64,000 nucleotides of DNA from Athripsodes cinereus. Lineage: Eukaryota > Arthropoda > Insecta > Trichoptera > Leptoceridae. Shown in pieces: positions 10,251 through 21,400 of the stretch. The translations under genes and the position numbers were made by a program. A model generated the notes under the pieces. That model was given only the letters and a program-made list of their open reading frames with translations, was not told the DNA's origin and did no database searches. Where the stretch lies: assembly GCA_947579605.1 (NCBI GenBank), contig OX388327.1:10527122-10591121 (forward strand), in the 5' to 3' direction. Each line of letters starts with the position of its first letter. Within the stretch, counting starts at the first letter, position 1.

Positions 10251-13200
10251 TTATATATTCTTTATGAGCAAAGCAGATACCATTGAGCCCTTGGGAAGTG
10301 TAGGTCCTTTAACAGAAGAACTTGGTAGTTCTAGAAGCACTTGTGCCCCAACTAAACTTGTCAAACGACTGCTTATCTATAAAAAATAACACAAAATTAT
10401 TGAGATACTTCATTATTGTTTATATTGCAAATAAATATTTCATTATTGTTTATATTGCAAATAGATATTTCCTAATTTTATGACGTCCCACAAGTGGAGT
10501 ATTCATTGAACTAACTACATCCAATGAATGTATAGTCCTAGTCCTCTCTGTGAAAAAATAAGGCATTCATTGCCGATTTCAAGATGTTAAATGTTTTATA
10601 TGTACAGAATTCATATTCTTTATCTCCTTATCACTTCTCTTGGTAACATACAGTAAAAACAAACCCTTTTCATTCAGTGGATATGTGTGGAACAGAATAT
10701 CTGAGGACACTCAGAAAAAGAGTGGGAGATGTATTCTCCACATTATTCTACTGTGGAGACTTAATGAACAGTATTTTTAGATAATACATACCTGATTTCC
10801 TATAATAGTAGCCACTGGAAGTGATTTATTATGATCTAATACAAAACTTGCTCTGGCATACTCGGGTCTAGAGTCTAATTTAACATCTTCATCTATCTCC
10901 ACATTTATTCTTGGCCAGTGGAATTGTTTCTTACCCATAAGTGCCTTTAAAGTTGGTATAACAAACAAGTTACATGTCACATATGCAGAAACAGGATTCC
11001 CCGGCAATCCAAACACCGATTTTCTAACAGAATTAATGGTGCCACTTGCAAAGGTTGTTGGTTTTCCTGGTTTCATATTGACTCGGCCAAATAATATTTG
11101 AAAAGGCAGTTGTTCAGTTAGCACATTCTTGAGAAGATCTTTCTCTCCCATTGAAACACCACCTGAAGTTATGACAATATCACATTGCTTATCCAAAAAG
11201 GCTGAATGTAAGGTATTGTAGAGCAAATCCTTTTCATCACTGACTACTCCAAGATCTAGACAGTCTGCATAGTCACTGCAATAAAGAGACATACCATGAA
11301 ATACCTTTCAAATAGTTGGATCAAATAGACTATTAAAAGTGTATTGGATATGAAAGGAGTGCAGTGTGAGTGGGTGTGACTGCAGCACTGAGTAACCCTT
11401 ATCACAACTGTTGGAGTATGTAAATCTCTAACTAGCCTTCACAAGTAAAAATTATATTACTTTTATTATCAGAAAATCACTCAAACAGACATATAATTCA
11501 GCAAGCAGAGCAAACTCTTTTAGGGAGAAGCAAGCTAGGTATCACAATACTTACAAATCAGCTTAGGCTAATTTAGCCATGGTATCAAGGGTGTACCTAC
11601 TTGAAAAATAGTATTGATATCTGGGTAAAAATAGTAGGTATTAAATAATGAAAAAATATCATGGCAGCCAGCTACCCCTGTCCACAAACTGATGAAAGTA
11701 GTGTAACTATTCCTTAAACAAATTCGGGATATGCCCTTGCTTGGGTTTGTTGACATTTCCATCAAACATTGCTTTGAACTGAACTTTCGTACATCGAACA
11801 TATGCATGTTTATTTATTTATTTATTTTGTTTTGATTTCTGGTATTTTGGGATTTTATATTTTTAGATTTACTTTGACTTTTTTCAGAAAATTTTAACTT
11901 TACTTTTTATCTCAAGACTAATGTGACTGAAAGACTGATTTCTAGTATTTTAGGATTTTTTGCTTTTATATTTATGTTTTTGTATTGTTTTTAGTATTGT
12001 ATTATCGTTGTTTTTAAATTTACTTTGACTTTTTTAGAGAATTTTAACTTTTGCTTTTTTTTCCTCAAGATTAAGACATTTCTGGTAAGAGTCCACATCT
12101 CTGGTGTGGACTCTTACCAGAGTGGAATCTTCGCTGGTCCACATGTTAAATGTATTAATTGTCAACATTATTTTGTAACGACTGTTTGATTCTAAATATT
12201 GTAAAAATAAAAATAAAATAAAATGTAATTTACACTTGAGTATGATTCCTATGAATAGGACATTTTGTAAGATTCAACCTTCAATATCAATGAAGCATCT
12301 ATTACCATCTTATTGGTTGTCTTGTGTTTTAGTTATTGTTGATAATTAACTATCTATACCATGTTAACATCTGACAAACATTGTGGGAACATTATAACAT
12401 TCCCAGTTTAACAATGTGGGAATGTTATAACAAACCAACATCTTGTCAGCCTTTTCAATAAACATTATATTATAATATAATCATATGTGTGTTTATTTCA
12501 AGAGAGTTTTTGTGGATTTCTAAAGATAATTCAATTGATTTAGAGATAAGTGCATACACTATTTTTATACACATAAAGGCATTCTCACCTTAACAAACTC
12601 ATTAGCATAGGTTTATTGGAGTCTCGAATGCATCCAGCTTCTAAATTTTTAGTATTTGAATCTCTCACTTCGTTACCTGTTGAGAGGATCCCAACTCTGA
12701 TCTTTCGGATTGTGTTCACTGAACCAATGCCAAAAGAATGCAAAAGTCCCAACTCTGCGGGTCCAATGTACATATTCTTATAAAGAATAGTTTCTCCTTT
12801 TTGTATATCTGAACCTACTTGTCTTATATCTTGCCCTGGTTGAGGAATGCTCATTATTTCAATCTCATATTCAATTTTCCCATCCTCTGAATGCTTCAAC
12901 AGTTTAGTGTCTTCAACCTTGAATGATTAACAAATACTATTAATTTTTAATTACATACAATAATTTTAAATAAATCACAGGTTACAACAAGAAATATAGA
13001 TTTATCACTAGGTATTCATTTCTAAGTTCCTCAAAATCATAAAAAAAAACTATAGTATTTTACATAATTTTAAATGAACATATATGTGACCTGCACAACA
13101 CAATCTGCTCCCAATGGAACTGCGGCCCCTGTACTGATTCTCACACACTCCCCTTCCCTCACTGGGGTTTCATTATATTCCCCTGCAGTCACTCCATCCC

Positions 13201-14032
13201 TCACCTTCCTCACTCCTTTCCCATCAGTGCTGATGCAGGCGTAACCATCTTTAATAGATGCTCTGAATGGAGGATACGGCTCAGGCGCTGTAATATCTTC
13301 CATACATATTTGACCAACACAAATTGGAATTGATTCAATCTGAATGCTTCCCTTCAAACACTCAACAATCACATCTAAAGCTCTGTCTACGCCTATCATA
13401 GGATAAGTCGATACCCTGTGTCTGTAAGCTACACCATCATTATGATCACCAGATTTATGCAAACAACAGTGTGACTGTGGTTGATGTGGTCCTTGCTGGA
13501 CGTTCTTACTCTTCATTTGATGATGTGTCGCTTTCACTAGACAAGTTTCTCCCTTGATCTGATTGATTGCATGTGGCAGCACTCTTTCAATCACCTGATA
13601 GCACTCTCGAACGGCCTTCAAACTTCCAGGAAAATTAATGATGAGTGTATCTTGATTAATTCCACAGACGGATCGTGACAACATAGCCATGTCTGTAATT
13701 TGAAGACTCTTCATGCACATGGCTGTGGTGATACCCGGGGCATGTTTCTGTATAACTCGCAAAGTTGCTTCTGGTGTTACATCTCTCTTAGTGAATCCCG
13801 TACCTCCAGTTGTAATTATCAAATCAGAGGGAACTTTATCAGATGGAACAGAAAACTGTAGAAGAGAGTTTTGTATAGTGGTGATATCATCAGGGATAAT
13901 CAAATGCTTGACGTCAACTTCAGGAAATGTTTTCTTAACAGCCTCAACTAGGTAAGGTCCTGAAGTATCAATATTTTTTCCAGCACTGCAGGTATCGCTA
14001 ACTGTTATAATAGTGACTCTTAAGTTGCTCAT
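10251..14032 (-). CDS. cin: Gephyrin / cinnamon, molybdenum cofactor biosynthesis protein
   Basis: Minus-strand exons 14032-13091, 12917-12589, 11275-10792 and 10376-10251 (intron phases 0, 2, 0) give 626 aa. The N-terminal MogA-like domain (residues about 1-165; TTGGTGFTKRDVTPEAT motif) adenylylates molybdopterin. A His/Cys-rich linker (about 166-215) follows. The C-terminal MoeA-like domain (SGGVSMGEKD, MKPGKPTTFA, LPGNPVSAYVTCNLFV motifs) inserts molybdate. MogA-MoeA order is that of animal gephyrin and Drosophila cinnamon; plants have the reverse. In the cytosol it should supply molybdenum cofactor to sulfite oxidase and xanthine dehydrogenase; the vertebrate receptor-clustering role is not expected to carry over. 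Intron 1 uses a weak donor (CAG|GTCACA). All signature motifs are intact. It diverges from nardilysin across a 1.45-kb spacer. Confidence 0.97.
10480..10605 (-). repeat. Rep-A copy in gephyrin intron 3
   Basis: Diverged copy on the minus strand (CCCACAAGTGGAG, then CTAACTACATCC, then AAGGCATTCATTGCC). Confidence 0.5.
11800..12230. repeat. Retroelement-like debris with hairpin in gephyrin intron 2
   Basis: Two diverged copies of a block containing GATTTACTTTGACTTTTTT (about 11865 and 12018) are followed by a perfect 17-bp hairpin, TCTGGTAAGAGTCCACA (12081-12097) paired with 12105-12121. An AATAAAATAAAA-rich tail ends near 12222. The order (direct repeat, hairpin, A-rich tail) looks like the 3' UTR of an unidentified LINE. 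Confidence 0.45.
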
Positions 14033-14765
14033 TGCGATAAATTTATATTCACGTACTTTTTAACATTGATTATCCTGATCAACTAAAAGAAAATACTTTA
14101 ATTTAAAAAAAGTTAGTAAGTTTAGAAAAATAATGTTAAATTCTTCACAGCAAGTCTGATAAAACGATGATAACACAATAATATAAGATAGGTAATGTTT
14201 CATTCTTTATAAATGTCTACTACATAACAATTACAATAACCTTATCGTGGTTAACTCTCATTAATCAAAAGTTTTATTTTACAAAATATTCAATCAAATA
14301 GTATAAAACTCGTCTACCTGGCATTATTTCCCCTACTTTTTCAAATAAACATTGAAGTTGAAACCTTTCAGTCGGCAGATAAGAGATAAGTTAACTTAAG
14401 CCAACTTTACACGATGCAGACTACTGATGAGTCCATATTTTATTGTTTAGGTCCGGTATCACGTCCATTTAAGAATATTATTATTGTGAGAGGAGGGTGA
14501 AGTGGAACAAAACAATTCATTTCAGCTTCAAATTATTTTCAGAGGCTGGGCTGGGTCAATTTTCAAATTATAGGCATTTTATATAGGTACTTTAACGCTT
14601 ATAATTCTATCATTCTAAGATTATAGTGAATTGTAATCATACTATCAAGGATTATCGGGTTTTCCAAATAGAATTAGTTATTCTGGGACAATTTTCCCGT
14701 TCTGGATTTCCTTTTCCATTCTACGATTCCATAAACAACATTGATAGACAAGAAAAAAATGTATA

Positions 14766-15039
14766 GACCATTAAAGGTCACGTGGTCTTGTCTATGGATT
14801 TGCTTTTGCTTGGGGGGCAAACAGTCAGATTGCGCAAATCATCCTTGTAAGATGTTATGCCATAAGAGAAAAAAAAAAGAAAGTCAGACGACAAAATAAT
14901 AACAAAATCGACACTGACAGTTTTTTTGATCATTAGGTGTTCTTTAAGCGTTCCACCTAATATACACCGTAATCGTCTGTTGTGTTGGGATGCCTGATGC
15001 CCCTCAATGATTATTCTGTGACGTCATCCTTTAATGGTC
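14766..15039. mobile_element. TA-flanked MITE, 274 bp (copy 2)
   Basis: Inverse-orientation copy of 9041-9313: same 12-bp terminal repeat GACCATTAAAGG, with TA flanks at 14764-14765 and 15040-15041. Differences are scattered single bases and a short indel. It lies in the gephyrin-nardilysin promoter spacer. Confidence 0.87.
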
Positions 15040-15189
15040 TATGGTATATACAAAGACATTGTGTATTGTGATTGTATTATAACAAGACTGTGCACTGTGC
15101 CACGCGAGAAAAGGGGTAAAGCATATTTTTTTAGTAGGGTGCTATAAGGATAGGAAAAATAAATATGTTTGTTTTTTAAATTATTACTG

Positions 15190-15292
15190 TACCATCACGA
15201 CACATTCTACAAGTGGGGTAGCCAGCGGATCAACTGCAAGTAATAAATATGTAAATTATTCACTCCGTGCCAATAAAAAACTTCATTTGATC
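15190..15292 (-). repeat. Rep-A copy in promoter spacer
   Basis: Minus-strand Rep-A: ACCATCACGACACATTCTAC, then GTGGGGTAGCCAGCGGATC and CTCCGTGCCAATAAAAAAC. Confidence 0.65.
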
Positions 15293-15484
15293 TTGGGTTT
15301 GAAATATTTCTTCCTTTATCTCACAATATTTTAATTAAATTTGCGTAATTATTATTATCTTGTAGTTATCCGCAAATTACAAAGGACAAAGCAACCACAA
15401 ACCACCAACAAATCGCCTAGTGTGACGGGATCCTAATAGTACATATATGTAATATAAATGTCAAATCAAAACAGCAAGTGACAG

Positions 15485-18400
15485 ATGTGTCATTTGTTTC
15501 GGCGAGGCCTTTTGAAAATTGTGCAAAACAGTAACAATATGCCGAAACCACTTTACAAAACTAGTAGTAGTAGATTAAAAAAATCTAACACAAAATCTAA
15601 AAATCCTCCGCGGCCTTTAAAATTTACTTTGCCTAATCCTGGTTCGAAAAAGATTCAAATTTTACCCAAACCTATCAAGTCGGATTCAGATGAAAAAGAA
15701 TATAAGTAAGTTCATATTTTGTGATGTTCTATTAATTTATAATACATATTTTTTTCTGTGAATGTTAAATGAGATAAATACTATACAAGGTGATGTTCCA
15801 AACGGTTCCCTCTATATATACCCTATCTATAATGTCTAACATTCTGCCAAATACCCTGTATAGTATAGCAATGAATTTCGAAGATGTTGCATATCTTGTA
15901 TAGGACGTTGTTAATACTCTTAATTTATTTATTGTCAATTCATTACAGGGTGATAGTATTAGAGAATGGCTTACAAGCATTGCTAGTATCAGATATGAAC
16001 TCTTTGAGAAATGAATTAGCAGGAGCATATGTAAGTGATGTATCAGACCCGAGTGAGGAAGAGGAAGGAGATAGTGATGAGTGTGAGAGTAGCTCAGGAG
16101 AGGATAGGAGCAGCTCAGAGGAGGGGGATAGTGAAGAAGATGATGATGAAGATGAAGGCAGAGGATTCAGGCTGGGAGCAGAGGAGCACTCTGAGGAGAA
16201 AATGGTAGATATTTTCCAATTATTTATTCTTATATATATTTTTAATCAATTTTTGAGCGAAGCCCTTCTTCGTCTGTTTGTTTATTAATAATAGCCATAC
16301 CCTTTTACATGATAGAGTTTTTTATATAAAATTTCAATATACACAACTTGTATAATAAATAAAAACACAATAAAATTTAATTAAAAGACAAATAAAATAG
16401 AACAATAATTATAGCATAAATTATGAGAAATTTTGAATACCCATTTGTCTGTCTATAGCCTCATGTCGTGACTTAAGTGGGATAGACAGAGAGAGCGATC
16501 ATATCCTTATATACTTCTCTCGCTTCCTTCACATTCATGCAATTTCTCTCCTTGCTGCTAATTTTATGTATTTTTCCCATAATTTAATACATATTTTACC
16601 TAATTTCCTATTATTTTTGAGATCCTACGGGGGGTAGGGGGACGGCAGCTACCTCAGTCTGTCCCCCTCCCCCAAGTTTTTGTACAACCATGTTTGTTTT
16701 CACTCTGTATTCGGCTACGGAAGGGAAAAATTACTAAATGAGTTACATGTTTTGACACCTCCTTTTTACAGGCGGCATGTGCTCTATGCGTTGGCGTAGG
16801 TAGCTATAGTGATCCACCACATGTACAGGGTCTTGCACACTTTGTAGAACATATGCTTTTCATGGGCAGCGCTAAATATCCACAAGAGAATGACTTTGAT
16901 TCTTTTATTAAGGTATGATAATTTTATTTTTTTAAATATTTTTTTAAATATAATTTTATTAAAATGGTTAAATATTCATGTGTTGCAATTTTTTTTATTT
17001 TCTTATCATAGCATTTCACTTAATTGGGGTTACCAACAGATATTCTATAGAAAAACACAAAATCTGCATCATATAACTCTGGGATGTTCGGAATTGGTTC
17101 AGACATCCATGGTCCAATTTCTAAAAAAATATTCACATTGTGTTGTTTCTTTTTCAATTCGTTGAGGTCAGTAAAAAGAAGTTTTTGTGGAACCTGTAAA
17201 AGGCAGTAAGCGCCCTTGAGATGGTCACGGATCATTAAACGGCGCCAAATATAAATTGTCTTTATTATTATTATTATTATTATTAAGTAATTCGTAAAAC
17301 ATCACATCTTCAATTTGTCAGTGATGAAGTTTGCAGTCTACGCTGAATATCTCGCATTTATATGGAAGATAACCTATATTTTTGTTATATGCAGTTGGCT
17401 ACTCCACTTTTGGTATATAATGGTATAAATAAATTGTAAAAAAAGTTTGGTGATATGATATCATAAATGAATTGTAAAAAATAAACTTTAGACACCAAAA
17501 GTGATCTCTTTAATCAACCTAGTAAATTTGTGAACATTGGGACACCTTTTTCACTTGTTCTGATATTACACAATGTTATATTTTGTTGACATGATTTTCC
17601 AGTTGAGATGTCTGATTATTTTTCACTTGTTCTTGTATTACACAATGTTATATTTTGTTGACATGATTTTCCAGTTGAGATGTCTGATTATTTTTCACTT
17701 GTTCTGATATTACACAATGTTATATTTTGTTGACATGATTTTCCAGTTGAGATGTCTGATTATTTTTCACTTGTTCTTATATTACACAATGTTATATTTT
17801 GTTGACATGATTTTCCAGTTGAGATGTCTGATTATTTTTCACTTGTTCTGATATTACACAATGTTATATTTTGTTGACATGATTTTCCAGTTGAGATGTC
17901 TGATTATTTTTATGAACAGAATTTTGTTTAATTCACTGATAACAGAAAAAAGGTGGTTCTGACAATGCTTCCACCGACTGTGAAATGACCACGTACCACT
18001 TTGAGGTCCCTGAAGAGCACTTAGCTGAGGCTATGGATAAGTTTGCCCATTTCTTTGTGTCACCCCTCATGAAGCAAGAGGCCATGCAGAGAGAAAGGGA
18101 AGCCATACAATCTGGTAAAACAGTAGAATCAATTTTTATTTCTTTCGCCACCTGAACCTAGCTTTTATATTTAAACATACATCAACATGTAAGGTGTGGT
18201 ACTCACATTAGCTTTTACTATTTATATCAATACAGCGCAGTATATATTATATAAGGAGCATATTTTTAATTATGTTTTTGAAAAAAAATTGTTTCTACAT
18301 TTATCTTTATTGAAAAAGTTTAATAAAAGGCATTGACAGTTTTTTTTACAAAACTTGATATAATTGAAGTGAAATGATTTCTTTCTCTTCCCAATTAACT

Positions 18401-21400
18401 TGTTGCAAATGCTATGAATCTGTGTATTTGTCACAGAATTTGCTTTGGGTCTTCCCGTGGACAGTAATAGGAGAGACCAGCTGCTAGCTATGTTCCTGCC
18501 AGAGGGTCATCCTGGCCGCACCTTTACTTGGGGAGACGAGCGCAGCCTTTCCGCTCCTCTGGGGCCCAAGGACCCAGAACTACATCGAGAGGCGCACGAG
18601 TTTTGGAAAAGACATTACAGTGCACACAGAATGACTGTAGCTGTGCAGGTAAAGCACCTTTTTACATCATTAATTTATTAATGTCCATTTATCACCCTTG
18701 TCTCAGTCCATGAGGAAATCCAGTCCTCTTTCATAGTTGGATGATGTAGGAATAACACCACCTCTCCACAAACATATTCTAGAGGAGAATCAAAGTAGTA
18801 GTAGTGTCACTGTGATGAATTGATATCTAGTCATGGATATTCCTATGTGTGAATACTGGGATTCAATGTTTTTTTATTTTTATCATTATCTCTTTTAATA
18901 TGAATATCTTAGGAATTCTAGAACAATTTGGTTAGGGCTATTTGACTAACGTTGAATGAGTGAAAGGTGTTAACATATTTATTTTTTGTTTTATTTATTT
19001 CAATATGTTATAACCAAGTACATTTGATTTGGTATTCTTTTGTATAACCCTCCTTAAAAAGTAGCACTTGTGCAAAGGAGAGGAATACTTATTATTTATT
19101 TTGTTTATCTGTTACAAGACTTTTTGCACGACTGTAAGTTTGCTTGGTTAATAAATTAAATATTATATTGTAAGATTTTTTTCTTATTAAGGCAAGACTT
19201 CCTATGAACACCCTGGAAAAATATGTTACCAGCATTTTCTCTCAAATTCCTTGCAACAACAATCCACCAGATGACTTCTCCAAATATCATTTCAATGAAC
19301 AGACTGTCACCAAGGACTTTCACTCCCTTTACTATGTGAAGCCGATTGGAAACAAAAACGATGTAAGCATCTATAATCTATTATGAATCTATACTTATAT
19401 TATTATTCACTGTACATCAATTACAAGTTGTATCATCTCTTCTTCTTATAAATAAAAATGGATTGACCATGTACACTCCATAACTTGAGAACGGCTGAAC
19501 CGAATCGGCTAATTCTTTTTTTGTTGTGTTCGTAATTATTAGGAGACAATTTGTATGAAAGAAAATTTTGGGAAAATGCAACGGAAAAGTCGGAAATTTG
19601 GATTGTATTTTTGTAAGAAAGTGATGTTTGTATGACAGTTCCACTGTCACGTGTTGCCATAACGAAAAATTTTATGAAACACCCTGGCGACGGCTGGTAG
19701 GAACATCTAGTTTTAAATAATAATGGACACACACAACACATTTACAATAAAATTTATATAAGGCAAGTTTATATCAAATGTTTGATGTAGGTACTTGCAG
19801 CTGTGAAGCAATTTCTAACAGTTAATCAGAACTACTGTATTGGATAATTTGAAATAAGTATTTTGTTCTACTATATATTAAACAATGCGAGAGAAACTTC
19901 TTACCACTTCATTGTTCATTATCAATCTTAATAGAACAAAATGCATGTTTCAATTTATCCGATTATGGAATTCTACTACTTGTATCCAATACTATAAATA
20001 AAAAATACTATAGAACACCAACTTTGAGCATAAATTTTAATAGGATATGAAAATTGTCTTTTGTTTTTGTTGATCCACTGACAATTCTGTGTGCAAAAGG
20101 AAAAGGAGATGAATCGAAAAACATTACTTCACAGAAAGGCCTTTATAAAATCTGCACAACGGCACAATATGAAATAAAACAAGTTATTTATTTTCATTTC
20201 AGCAAGTCATGTACCTATTTATGTACCTATAATTATTTTCCATGACGCATATGACCAATATTTAGTGATTAATTTGTTAAACTCGATTTGGTGATGAATC
20301 GATTCATCTCCTTTTTCCTTTTACACATTGAATTTCTTGAAAGATGTGTTTCCTGAAGAAATAAATGAATAGAAGGTAAAGAATAAATAGAAATTTGGTT
20401 TCAAATCTTCAACTCAGCAATAATTCAATAATTTTGTTTAATTTAACAATATTTTTAAATAAACTTGCTGTTCATCATTTTGTATATTTGTCAATGTGTA
20501 AAAGGTATAAGCCATAAATATGCAGTAAATAAATAACTATTTTTTATGGCACAGAAGATGACTTAAAATAAATCCGCTGACTAAACCATTTGTAGAAGAT
20601 GATACCGTAATGGTACAGAGAAATACAACTTATTTTTTATGGCACAGAAGATGACTTAAAATAAATCCGCTGACTAAACCATTTGTAGAAGATGATACCG
20701 TAATGGTACAGAGAAATACAACTTATTTTTTATGGCACAGAAGATGACTTAAAATAAATCCGCTGACTAAACCATTTGTAGAAGATGATACCGTAATGGT
20801 ATAGAGAAATACAACTTATTTTTTATGGCACAGAAGATGACTTAAAATAAATCCGCTGACTAAACCATTTGTAGAAGATGATACCGTAATGGTACAGAGA
20901 AATACAACTTATTTTTTATGGCACAGAAGATGACTTAAAATAAATCCGCTGACTAAACCATTTGTAGAAGATGATACCGTAATGGTATAGAGAAATACAA
21001 CTTATTTTTTATGGCACAGAAGATGACTTAAAATAAATCCGCTGACTAAACCATTTGTAGAAGATGATACCGTAATGGTACAGAGAAATACAACTTATTT
21101 TTTTGCTAAATAATTAATTTACTTATCTAATTAATTTTTTACAGTCTTGTTAATTCACATATGAACATAAAAAAATTACATTTCGCAATCAATAAAAACA
21201 TGTAGAAATCATTATAGTATGATTTGTTAGTAAATTTGTTAAAAAATATTTGATTTGTTAGAATTTTTTGTTAAAAAATATTTGATTTGTTAGATTTGTT
21301 AGAATATGAAAGATTTGTTAAAAAATATGTAAACTTTTGATTACTTGGATGGAAAGAAATTATGTTTTTGATAATTACATCACTGCTTATTGTGTTTTAT

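Larger units (their letters stand above)
14033..15484. promoter_or_regulatory. Shared upstream region of gephyrin and nardilysin
   Basis: The two genes are divergent, so both 5' regulatory regions must lie here. It contains a 274-bp MITE (14766-15039) and a Rep-A copy (15190-15292). No defined core promoter or operator could be recognised. Confidence 0.45.

Noticed and set aside
13713..13955. Plus-strand 80-codon frame opposite gephyrin exon 1
   Set aside because: It is the antisense shadow of the MogA domain.
15884..15948. Start of a separate small acidic protein at 15884
   Set aside because: The preceding residues come from intron 1 of nardilysin. The acceptor at 15948 joins exon 1 in frame, and the acidic stretch is nardilysin's insert.
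16621..16690. G-quadruplex or GC-rich regulatory hairpin in nardilysin intron 2
   Set aside because: GGGGGG and GGGGG runs followed by CCCCC runs are present, but there are fewer than four G runs on one strand, and a simple hairpin is not distinctive.
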